From Tubulanus polymorphus (taxonomy: Eukaryota > Nemertea > Palaeonemertea > Tubulaniformes > Tubulanidae), in NCBI RefSeq assembly GCF_964204645.1, contig NC_134033.1:4215631-4279630 (forward strand): a stretch of DNA of 64,000 bases, in the 5' to 3' direction. The notes beneath the pieces were generated by a model. The model did not search any database and had not been told where the DNA came from. It was given only the letters and a program-made list of their open reading frames with translations. This document shows, piece by piece, positions 49,367-61,800 of this stretch. The first letter of the stretch is position 1. Each line of letters opens with the position of its first letter. The position numbers and the translations under genes are program-made.

Positions 49367-49376
49367 GTTTTATATA
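49367..49376 (-). promoter_or_regulatory. Candidate TATA box of copy B/C
   Basis: Minus-strand TATATAAAAC lies about 217 bases before the ATG at 49150, in the same place as in copy A. The split gene therefore keeps its likely core promoter. Confidence 0.45.
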
Positions 49377-49726
49377 CGTACATACAATTTCAAAACTCTA
49401 AATTCAAAACGTCCTATTTCGAATACTACCTTTAGCTCGCTGTAAGGTGCTGCTCTCCTCATCGTTAGCGGATTTTCTAGATACTAACTTGAGTCGACTG
49501 GCCATCGATTTGTTGAGGAGGCCGTGTTGATTGCCAGACTCGATTCATATCTTTTTATCTTAAAATAGGGATTGATTCTGCTATTCGTTTGATTTTCATG
49601 ATTTGGGGTCCCTTATAAACACACCACACCTGCCGGTAGCGAAACAGGGGTTTTGATTTTGAAATCGGAATTCGAAGTATAGATAAAGTCGTGTGATCGG
49701 CGGTCAAAATTACAGAATTTTTTATT

Positions 49727-50551
49727 TTCATGTTTCCAGCCCTATTCGTCTGCCCGTTTTGAGAGGCTTTAATGGTGATCGAGCATTAAATAAATTATCT
49801 TCTCTCGCGCAGCAAAACGATCCCGAAAAGGTTAGTAATGTTTTATTGTTGACGTTTCGCCTCGTATCGTAATAGACATCTTCAGGAATATTGAACGTCG
49901 GAATTAAATCATTAGCCGTGATAGTGCTCAACAATGTTGAGGTGATATGAATAATTATTTTGAAGGAAAAATTTTTACAGAATTAATGAATCAGCAAGTA
50001 AATTAAAATTGTAATAATATTAAATGAAGGACGGCTTTGAAACGATAGTTAGAAGCTTATAAAAGAAAGCAGCGATAGAAAAGATGACTTTGATGAAACC
50101 AGGATTGATCATTACAGATAAGGGAAGATTAACAGAGCAATTCTAAGTTCTAAAATAAATTCAGTATAATCTCACCAGTGTCTAATTATTGATAATTGAA
50201 AAAAAATTCAAAATGGGAAAAGAATAAATTTTCTCAGAGGTAGGCGAAGTCGGGTGGACGATGGTTTACAATCACGGGTTAGGAGATATTCAGAAGCCTC
50301 GAGAAATCTGGAGGGACCGCCACAAAATGGCGCTTAGAAACTGGAAACTTCTTTATTGGCTCCGCGGTCGGCGCAGTCTTTAATGTGGGTCGATGAAATG
50401 TATTCATATTTTCAAATATCGTTTATGTGTAATATCTTATCTTAATGTTCGTAAAGTGTTGTGATTATCCTTAACGCTGTGCTATAGAGGAAATAAATGA
50501 TAATTATTGATCATTATTATCTTCACAGTATAGAGATTATCAGTATTATCA
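49727..50551. repeat. Spacer block type 2 downstream of copy D
   Basis: This is homologous to 12446-13339. It joins directly to the promoter block of copy B/C at about 49727, where the A-B spacer has 2.9 kb more. The junction has short AT-rich identity (ATTTT). No gene is supported. Confidence 0.65.
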
Positions 50552-53500
50552 TCATTTGATTGGTTGTCGTTTTCTGCGTTTATTTCGAGCTCGTATTGAT
50601 TTCATATCGATAGTTAGAATAGTGTAAAGAAGCGGGTTCAGAGTTGAGTTTATCGGCAAGAAAAGAACGGCCAGCCAAGCGGCAACCTGGTTCGGTATCT
50701 CGACCGAAAATACGGCGCAAAACTGGACGATTATTAACGGTAACCAGCAAAATAAATTACACAAATTGATGACTAAACTGCGTCGAGCTAGAACGAGTTC
50801 TGTAGGATCAGCTCTACCCGAACCGGACCTGCTTCCGGATACATACTTGTACATCTGCGCGTACGACATCATTATCAGAGTGAGAATGATCGCGTTTAAT
50901 ACAGCGAATATAGCGAACGAATATTGCCAACCATTGACATCTATAGATATTAAATTCATAGGTAAACAGATACCCGTACTACCGTAAAAATTATCACCGA
51001 AATAAGACGACCGAGACAGCGGCAGAAAGGCGATTAAACTCAGAAATATCCAGCATAAACAAGACAGAATCGAAATAATATTTGAGGATAAAACCGGGTT
51101 ACCGGAAAATGGGTCGATGATATTCGAACATCTGAAACGCGTGAGGAGAAGGAGAAATGTTAAAGAGCCTTCACATGATATCGTCACCACAATTCCGGCA
51201 ACACTGCATAATGAACTACGAGTCCAAGTTTCAGTATTCAGGAAATAAACACCCTTATAAACGTGATCAGTTGCAGCGATCAGAAACAGATAAACAGACA
51301 TCAGCAAATCACAAAGCGCGATATTGATGATGAGGATATCCGACGATTTATTTTGCGTTTCTGACGAAACTCGAATCGACCTAAAACGAAATAAGATAAC
51401 GGTAATATTGGAAAGGAATGTAAAACAAGCGATGATCCAGATAACAGCTGTGAGGACAGTGTTCTCAATGAGGTCTGAACACGATGAGAATTGATCAGGA
51501 TCCGGGAGACACCGGTCAATATTCGGCACCATACAACAGAATTTATACGCGTCCGAAGCGAGAAAATATAAAGACGTCAGATTATCGAAGATATTATTTT
51601 CCGTAGAAATTACCGGAGAATTGTTGGTGAAATCTAGAACTCCCAGTGAACTCAACCCAGTAAACGCGTATCTGGATATTGATTCGATTACGTTACTGCT
51701 GATGTTCAAATATTTCAGCGCTGGTAAACCTCGGAATACGTTACGAGTAAGAATCGATATAGAGAGACCTTGGAGATCCATAACCGGAAGAGACGTCAAA
51801 CCATTGAAGCTTCCATCGTTCAAATATCTCAGCGGATTTCCGGCGAGTAAAAGTTGTTTCAAACTGTTTAAACCAGTGAATGTATTAGCATCTAGTGATA
51901 CTAGGCGATTACACGACAAATCTAATGTATTTAGATTGCGTAGATTAGAAAACGCGTTGGAGACAATGTCAGATAAATCATTACGGGAAATATTGAGTAA
52001 GAAAAGGTACAGAAAAGAGGAAAATGTCGATTCATTGAATCTAACTCGGTTATTCGGTAAAATCAAAACTCGAGTCGACGCCGCAAAAATTCGAGAAATA
52101 TCCGATAAAAAAGTATTTTCACAATCGATGAAACGACCTTGACATTTACAATAGTTAGGGCACGTGACGTCGCAGTAAGCCTCGTCATCCGAGTTATGTT
52201 TACAATTAACGACGCCATCGCAAACTTCCGACTGAGGAATACATCGATGTTCGTCAGCGCATTTAAACATTCCCGGACACGAAAACGTTTCGCAATTGAA
52301 TTCATCTTCTGAATTGGGACAATCTGATCGACCATCGCACACGTGTCTAATCGGTATACAGTAAGACGATGGACATTTCACTGTACCAGCTGCACATTCA
52401 AACTCATTACAATTCAGTAAATGTTCGAGTCTTCTACAAACAGGAAAACCTGTCGACATTCTTTCTAAAATACATCTATCTCTTCTCGCGTAACAATGAG
52501 GAGAATCGAATGAACATCTTTGTTTATCCGATTCGGTACAGAGTGAAGTGAAATTGGTCGTGCAGTAGTTCTCTGTAGTGCAGTGAATTCGTGGTTTGAT
52601 TGTTATATTGGTCGTTACTATTTCATCTTCTTCGAGGTCCCCGCCACAATCTACAACACCATCCCGATACAACAGAGAACTGATACATTCGCCATTTACG
52701 CACAAAAACCCGTTACATTCGTCCGAAGAGCAGCCGATCTCATCGGATTTATCTCGACAATCGACCAGTCCATCACATCGTTTATATTTACCCACACATT
52801 GTCCGTCGTTACACTTAAATTGATCAGAGGAACATGAAATATGATAGCACGAGTTCTCATCCGAGCCATCGACGCAATCTCTCATAAAGTCACAGAAACC
52901 GCTAATCGATATAACCTGTCCATCGTTACAGCGGAACTGACTGTGTAAATTGATATCCGTACAATTGAGTTCATCTTCACCGTGTTGACAGTCGTGTCTG
53001 GTATCGCATACGCGATGGTCGCTGATACATCTTTGATCGTTACATTCAAACTGCCACGATTTACAACCGCTTATAGAAGCTAACTCTTCACCAGTTACAT
53101 CATAGGAACATAGCACGGAATGCGCTTCATCTGTGACATTATCGAAGGCAGTCACTGACCATTTCACTGTTTGAAAATACGTTATCCAATCTCTAATTAC
53201 AACTGGTTTTATTGCCACAATTCTTCCGCTTGTATGATTAGTCAGTATAGCGCCATATTGATGCTGATAGTGGAAAACATTTATCAAATGCTGAATTTCA
53301 ATACTAGATGTTATTATACCTATGTCTCCACCGATTGTAAGACACATTTCTCTAGCTGTTTGGATTGTTAAACGTTCAGTGTGGAGCGTTTGCCAGGCTG
53401 TAAGTATTTGATAGCAATGCGCTTCTATACGAATCCACCCTCTTAGACACGTGGAGTTAAATCGTTCAAAGTTGTTTCGAGTTATTTCAGTTTTATCGTT

Positions 53501-56500
53501 TTGTGAAGAAGTATTTAAATCGTTTCTTTCTGTTTCACAAATGAATGTCGTGTGCGTCTCCTCGATTTGACACGGAAATCGAACCCAGTTCACCGATCCT
53601 CGTGGATTATTCAGTATCATCGCCGTACACGGCATATTGACGTCATTTATCGGTTGTTTTCTTAGTGGAGATATCAATCCTCGAATAACTTCTGGTATCG
53701 TTTCATTAACAGCAGCAGGTTTAAACCATTCTGTGTAACTGAACGGTTTCCCATCAGACCACGAATAATAACCACTGGACTCCTTTTAAAACAAACAAAC
53801 AAACAAATATTTGTTATACAATATTGCAGAAAACTCTTTTTGGATTATTTTCTCTGTGTTCTAATCATTTTTGGAATAACTTCATATCTTGACACATGAC
53901 AAGAATATAGATCATAATCATCAAAGCTCAATTAGATGATTGATATTTGATATGTATTTTACCTGCCATTTCAGTCCAATCATCACAATAAGCGCCGCCT
54001 GTGAATATGCCTCATGAAGCAGTTTTGTAGCGAACAGCTTTTTCACGGCCATCATTTCATGTTGAGAGTTGATACTGAGAAGATGTCCACCATATTTCTG
54101 TTGACAGTAAATTTCAGCGTTCTCCCAATTCAGACGTTCGTGTTTAATGTATCTAATACACGAAACGCCTGAATCTATAAAATCTGATCGGCAGCCATTG
54201 ATTCGATGTTTCAGTAAAGGCGATTGTTCTAAAGTGTATTGAATTCGAAATATTGGCATGTACATTGATAACTCAAAATACAAGTCATACCCGAGTAGAC
54301 TGTACAATACAAGTCCTGCTAATGCGTTATTTTCACATATTTTTGTTATATGACGGGTTTCAGTAAAGGAAAATGAATTATTTGGATCATCAAATATTTT
54401 AATAATTTGTCTTAGTAATATTGCCTCCCTTGTGCGGGTACCAACAGATTCGGAGCATGATGTTTGTCCGATAAATTTAAACAGGAATCTGATGTAATGA
54501 TTTATTTTTTTGTCAGTAGGAAAAGAGAAAATAAAGAATATTGTTGAGGAGGTTGATAATCCAGGGAAGTTCGGTGACTGCACGAGTCCACAATCTACAG
54601 CGTCCCAAGAAATTCCACCAAATGTTCCTGGAATATGTAGACTTTGTTTTAATTTCTGACATTTACGTCGTAATACAATCATTAGTGGTGAACTCCAGAA
54701 TTTATATTTAGTGAGTAATAATTTCACATGGTTAAATACGAGACTGGTATTTAACAATTGACTATTGAGACTTATCGCTGAACAGGGATTCATAGCTCCA
54801 CGATAACAACTGTCAATTTGATATTCGTGTTCTGATAATACATCAATATTTTCAATCGGTAGGCGTCGATTTTCAGGTGTAATCATGAGACAGTATGACG
54901 TCATAGTGATTTGTCGTTCTCCTTCCTGTAGAACATACCCGTCACAATCAGTTGGAACTAATTTTAGTGTACCAGTTACTAGTATATCATACCAGTTGTA
55001 AGCGTACGCTACTACAGTAACCGGTCCACCTGATGTAATCAGGCTGACGACAGATCGACCGTAGTATGAACCAGGACAATACGGACCATAGCGTCTAGCT
55101 GTGAAATTACTACCATCAAATATATAAAAACCAGCTCGATCACAATTCTCTGATAAAACTGTTAGTTTTAATCCGCGTGATAAATACTCATAGATGTCGA
55201 TTTTCGAGCTGAGTGCAAATCTACTGATACGATATTGTAACTTCTGTTTCGAATAACGGGGGAACAGACTGTAATGTTGCACTAAACGATTATTTCCAAC
55301 CTACAATAAATACAAACATGGAGTAAATCATCGGTTTTCAATTAATATTCATGCCTTTTATTTTCCTTTTCCATTTAACCGAAAAATATTGCGACTCTGC
55401 CGTTAAAGGGTCACTGACTTATGTTAGATCAGGTTTGATTTCAAAAAATTACAATTTTTGTGAATTTTACACATTATTTCATCGTGAATAAAACAATTTG
55501 AAAGAGGTGAATTGACCATATCATTTCCATGCCGTTTTAACTCACTTTTTTATCTTCCACTTTGACGTCTGTTTCCTTCAATGATTCTATTTTGTAATCG
55601 ATCGACGTTGAATTCCTCAACGATTTTCCGGAAAGATTCTCTGATAACAGTAAACACAATATCACGAGAAATCCGTCAGATTTTACACCTAACGATTCCA
55701 GGTAGATTTCGCCGAGTAAAATATCAGTTCCGACAACCGTTAAACCTTCCAGTTTATAAACTCCGATGACGTCACCGGAAGTGACGAGATCACGTGACCA
55801 GTTGAAGACGACGTACTGCAGTATTTCAGCTGTGATAGACCAGCAGTATAAGCGTTTAGACTGAGTTATTACGTGCGGCCTATCACCAGGAATGAGCACT
55901 CCGGATTTGTTTTTACAGATCGGAATCGATGGATTCGAAATATTCCAATCTGATATTCTATACAGTTTTACAAATAGATTAGTTTCAAAATGTAATCCGG
56001 CCTGTTTCATTGAAAAAGTGACGATAGCTCTGTTAGTTTTAGTGTAAATAGAGATGGGCGGATGTCCCGTTTGTTCCTGTATATTCGTTATAGGTTCACT
56101 TGTGTTCCATCCGTCATAAATTTGAACGGTCAAATCTAAACCCGCCTGTTCTAATCTTAAGTTTATTACCTCAAAAGTCAGATTCATGCCGAAACCCTCT
56201 GGTAACCCGGACCACTCGAGCTGCAGGAAATGACATATTCTATTCATGCCGATAGCAAATTTGTAACCAGTTTTAAGAGTTTGCAATTGTTTCAGTCGGT
56301 AGAACAAACAGTGGTGAACAGTTTTCAGATGTTTTTCCTCCAAACGATAAAATACATAAACTCGACTTCCTTTCACAACATCATTTACATCACTCTTAAA
56401 CATCAACGATAATGAATTACTGCGGTAAATATCTAATTGTTTTCCATCACCGCACAGTAAGTTATCAGAATCGATGATGTGAAGATAGTTATCTCTACAG

Positions 56501-56772
56501 AATATAGACGGCTCGATGTCGTAGTAAACTTGGACGCGAAAGGTACCCGGTAAAGAGCTGTTGACGAACCAACGACATTCAACACCGCGCGTAAACGACG
56601 GATAGTTCGGTGAAACGATGTAACCGGACGTAGAATCGAGTGAAAACCACGTATTGTTACACCGTGAACTGACAGTTACAGACGGTTGGTCGGTAGAGAT
56701 CCGATCAGTCGTCTGAACCGACGACAGTTTCATTAGTAGAATGAGTAATAACGTTAAGAGACTGCGCGTCAT
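50552..56772 (-). CDS. CUB/C-type lectin/LDLa/LRR 7TM receptor, copy D, complete
   Basis: Exons are 56772-55546, 55300-53963 and 53782-50552, phase 0 throughout, about 1931 residues. Domain order is as in copy A. Specific differences include CLFYRLKQLQ at the second CUB-like segment, LSCNRL in one LRR and TRFRC instead of TRFRY after TM3. ATC replaces ATA in the penultimate sense codon, which removes the AATAAA overlapping the stop codon in the other copies. Most of exon 2 is almost identical to that of copy E, beyond the general similarity of the family. It lies about 1.4 kb from copy B/C and 2.1 kb from copy E, all on the same strand. A sensory or humoral recognition role is plausible but not shown. 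Confidence 0.9.
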
Positions 56773-57109
56773 GTTGACATTCTCCTCTATTAGTTTAACT
56801 CTAACTACAGCGAGAAGATTTTAATCCAATTAATGTTGGGCGTTTCCGAGTTAGAGAGAGCGGTTGAGAGGATGAGTCAGACTACACCGCGCTCACTAAA
56901 AATTAAATTCGATAATCTACGAAACCGAGTAATGATTAACGAGATTTAAAAAATATAATTCGATATTCAGTGCATAGGCAGTTCTATATTTATATATTTA
57001 TACATACAATTTTAAAACGTCCTCCGTCCAGTGGTAAACCGACAACGCTACTGCGGCAAGCGAGGATTCGGTGATAATCCGCTTGGCGTCGCTAGTGGTC
57101 TCTGATTTA

Positions 57110-58841
57110 CCGCGCTGCGAATTCATTCTTCACAAGAGACCGCGCATGCGCAGTTGTGAAACACCTCACGACTATTAGAAGATCCCAATCTTGATCGTCA
57201 GTAGAATATGGTGGCTTTGTTTAACAAGAGGACTTCAAAGTCTTGAGGTTCGAAGAAGCTAAGTCTGATGTATAAATCATAAATTACATAAAAGAAAGGC
57301 AAATTATGAAAAAGAAATTAACATTCCATTAGAGAAGATTGCTTGAAAAAATTAATTTGTTTGCCGCTTGCATTGCGCATGGGTAATGTTATTGTTTACA
57401 TCTGACGTCATCGATAGAATGAGGCAGGCGGCTAAGCCTGAATGTCAATCAACATAATTGGTTCACACTAAATAAAAATTGCTTACTTGAAAAACTATGT
57501 TGTGTATCAATCTGGAATTTACGGCACAATATCCGATGCTAGATACCTCGCTTTAAAGATTTATTTGGTGTAAATCGGATCAAAAATGTTTCAAATATTT
57601 TGTTCATATCTTTTGAAGTGGAGGCCGGTGTCGGTGTCGTGTGTAAGTCTGTACGTACGGGTACTGGCGCTTACAACAGGCGCAGCATTGATGGTGTATT
57701 TATGCGCCAGTAGATGAAATGATTTGTTTAACCGCTAAATCGGCGTTCATTACGCATGCTTTCAAAAATGATATTATTTAATATTCATTTAGATATCTTT
57801 ATCATGATGATTATGATATTCTTAAGACAAGCGAATTTTGTCTGTGGACCTATTTCATTGAGGCGTATCAGGCAATCTGGAAAAGAATCTTCCAATTCTG
57901 TCACGTGACTTCATGACTGCAACTTGACGATAGCTTAGGTTCTCATTCTTCGAACCAAAAGGTAGAATTTTTTTTTAAATTGTAGTTTTTCTATCCGTAG
58001 ATAGTCCAGAGCGTAAGGGTCCAAACGGTCAGAGTTAGGTTGGGTTTAGGGTTTTATAGGGAAAAATTATAGGTACAAATGTTATAAATGTAAATGTAGT
58101 TAAAAGTTGCATAGCCGGCAGTCGAGCTTATGTGTTCAAGTCCCATTTTGAAATGTCAAAACTGATAAAGATAATTATCTAAGAACTACTTTAGTATATT
58201 TAAGTGATGATATCTTAACTGCTGAAAAGTGAACTATCTGCAATAAACCGTTAAGCGGTTTCTAACCGCCATTTTGTTAGGGTACTTTTGTCCTGTATTT
58301 TTGGTCATTTTTTTCTCTTTTTTAGGATCCATTTGTAATGCGATTTTTTTGTAACCGATTTTTATATCCCTTTCATGTCGCATTGTTGCAGAAATGACTT
58401 TTGCATAACTGAAAACTATAGATTCATACGGTTTAAATGTTGTTTAAACTGACAATTTCCATCAATGGGCCAAAGAAACGTGATAAAACATGCATCACAA
58501 TACAGGACAAAAGTGCCCTAACAAAATGGCGGCTATAGTAACTGTAAGTTATAGGAACCTTGTTATAACGAGTTCGGATATAAAGATTTATCAGTCATTA
58601 CTAACCGAGAATTTCATCCCAAATCGAATAATTTCAATATATTCACACCGGATATGCCGTTTGACGATGGTCGGCAACTTCGGGGTACGCGATAAAAGAA
58701 GCCCCGTTTGGTAGGCGCAGTCTTTACTGTGGTTCATCGTAATATTTTCAAATATCGTATTATGTGTAAAGTTTAGCTAGCGGTTATCACTAAAGCTGCA
58801 TTGTAGAGGAAATAAGTTATAATCATTCATCAATATTACCA
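57110..58841. repeat. Spacer block type 1 downstream of copy E
   Basis: This is homologous in patches to 1280-2771. Shared words include GCTGCGAATT, CATGCGCAGT, ATAGTCCAGAGCGTAAGG and the final ~400 bases before the receptor stop. Unique stretches (for example 57230-57960) show no gene. Confidence 0.6.
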
Positions 58842-61800
58842 TCATTTTATTGGTTGTCGTTTTCTGCGTTTATTTCGAGCTCGTATGGATTTCATATCGA
58901 TAGTTAGAATAGTGTAAAGAAGCGGGTTCAGAGTTGAGTTTATCGGCAAGAAAAGAACGGCCAGCCAAGCGGCAACCTGGTTCGGTATCTCGACCGAAAA
59001 TACGGCGCAAAACTGAACGATTATCAACGGTAACCAGCAAAATAAATTACAAAGATTGATGACTAAACTGCGTCGAGCTAGAACGAGTTCTGTAGGATCA
59101 GCTCTACCCGAACCGGACCTGCTTCCCGATACATACTTGTACATCTGCGCGTACGACATCATTATCAGAGTGAGAATGATCGCGTTTAATACAGCGAATA
59201 TAGCGAACGAATATTGCCAACCGTTGACATCTATAGATATTAAATTCATAGGTAAACAGATACCCGTACTACCGTAAAAATTATCACCGAAATAAGACGA
59301 CCGAGACAGCGGTAGAAAGGCGATTAAACTCAGAAATATCCAGCATAAACAAGACAGAATCATAATTATATTTGAGGATAAAACCGGGTTACCGGAAAAT
59401 GGATCGATTATATTCGAATATCTGAAACGCGTGAGGAGAAGGAGAAATGTTAAAGATCCTTCGCAAGATATCGTCACCACAATTCCGGCAACACCGCATA
59501 ATGAACTACGAGTCCAGGTTTCAGAATTCAGAAAATAAACACCTTTATAAACGTGATCAGTTGCAGCGATCAGAAACAGATAAACAGACATCAGGAAATC
59601 ACAAAGCGCGATATTAATGATGAGGATATCCGACGATTTATTTTGCGTTTCTGACGAAACTCGAACCGACCTTAAACGAAATAAGATAACGGTTATATTG
59701 GAAACGAACGTAAAACAAGCGATGATCCAGATAACAGCTGTGAGGACAGTGTTCTCAATGAGGTCTGAACACGATGAGAATTGATCAGGATCCGGGAGAC
59801 ACCGGTCAATATTCGGCGCCATACAACAGAATTTATACGCGTCCGAAGCGAGAAAATATAAAGACGTCAGATTATCGAAGATATTATTTTCCGTAGAAAT
59901 TTTCCGAGAATTGTTGGTGAAATCTAGAACTCCCAGTGAACTCAATCCAGTAAACGCGTATCTGGATATTGATTCGATTACGTTACTGCTGATATTCAAA
60001 TACTTCAGCGCTGGTAAACCTCGGAATACGTTACGAGTAAGAATCGATATAGAGAGTTCACGGAGATCCATAACCGGAAGTGACGTCAAACCGTCGAAGC
60101 TTCCATCGTTCAAATATCTCAGCGGATTTCCAGAGAGTAAAAGTTGTTTCAAACTGTTTAAACCAGTGAATGTATCAGCGTGTAGTGATACTAGGCGATT
60201 AAACGACAGATCTAATGTATTTAGATTGCGTAGATTAGAAAACGCGTTGGAGACAATATCAGATAAATCATTACGGGAAATATTGAGTAAGAAAAGGTAC
60301 AGAAAAGAGGAAAATGTCGATTCATTGAATCTAACTCGATTATTCGATAAAATCAAAACTCGAGTCGACGCGGAAAAAATTCGAGAAATATTCGATAATA
60401 AAGTATTTTCACAATCGATGAAACGACCTTGACATTTACAATAGTTAGGACACGTGACGTCGCAGTAAGCCTCGTCATCCGAGTTATGTTTACAATTAAC
60501 GACGCCATCGCAAACTTCCGACTGAGGAATACATCGATGTTCGTCAGCGCATTTAAACATTCCCGGACACGAAAACGTTTCGCAATTGAATTCATCTTCT
60601 GAATTGGGACAATCTGATCGACCATCGCACACGTGTCTAATCGGTATACAGAAAGACGATGGACATTTCACTGTACCAGCTGGACATTCAAACTCATTAC
60701 AATTCAGTAAATGTTCGAGTCTTCTACAAACAGGAAAACCTGTCGGCATTCTTTCTAAAATACATCTATCTCTTCTCGCGTAACAATGAGGAGAATCGAA
60801 TGAACATCTTTGTTTATCCGATTCTGTACAGAGTGAAGTGAAATTGGTCGTGCAGTAGTTCTCTGTAGTGCAGTGAATTTGTGGTTTGATTGTTATATTG
60901 GTCTTTACTATTTCATCTTCTTCGAGGTCACCGCCACAATCTACAACACCATCCCGATATAACAGAGAACTGATACATTCGCCATTTACGCACAAAAACC
61001 CGTTACATTCGTCCGAAGAGCAGCCGATCTCATCGGATGTATCTTGGCAATCAACCAATCCATCACATCGTTTATATTTACCCACACATTGTCCGTCGTT
61101 ACACTTAAATTGATCAGACGAACATAAAATATGATAGCACGAGTTCTCATCCGAGCCATCGACGCAATCTCTCATAAAGTCACAGAAACCGCTAATCGAT
61201 ATAACCTGTCCATCGTTACAGCGGAACTGACTGTGTAAATTTATACCCGCACAATTGAGTTCATCTTCACCGTGTTGACAGTCGTGTCTGGTATCACATA
61301 CGCGATGGTCGCTGATACATCTTTGATCGTTACATTTAAACTGCCACGATTTACAACCGCTTACAGAAGCTAACTCTTCATCAGTTACATCATAGGAACA
61401 TAGCACGGAATGCGCTTCATCTGTGACATTATCGAAGGCAGTCACTGACCATTTCACTGTTTGAAAATATGTTATCCAATCTCTAATTACAACTGGTTTT
61501 ATTGCCATAATTCTTCCGCTGGTATGATTTGTCAGTATAGCGCCATATTGATGCAGATAGTGGAAAACATTTATCAAGTACTGGATTTCAATATTAGATG
61601 TTATTATACCTATGTCTCCGCCGATTGTAAGACACATTTCTCTGGCGGTTTGGATTGTTAAACTTTCAGTATGGAGCGTTTGCCAGTCTGTAAGTATCTG
61701 ATAGCAATGCGCTTCTATATGAATCCATCCTCTTAGACACGTGGAGTTAAATCGTTCGAAGTTGTTCCGTGCTATTTCAGTTGTATCGTTTTGTGAAGAT

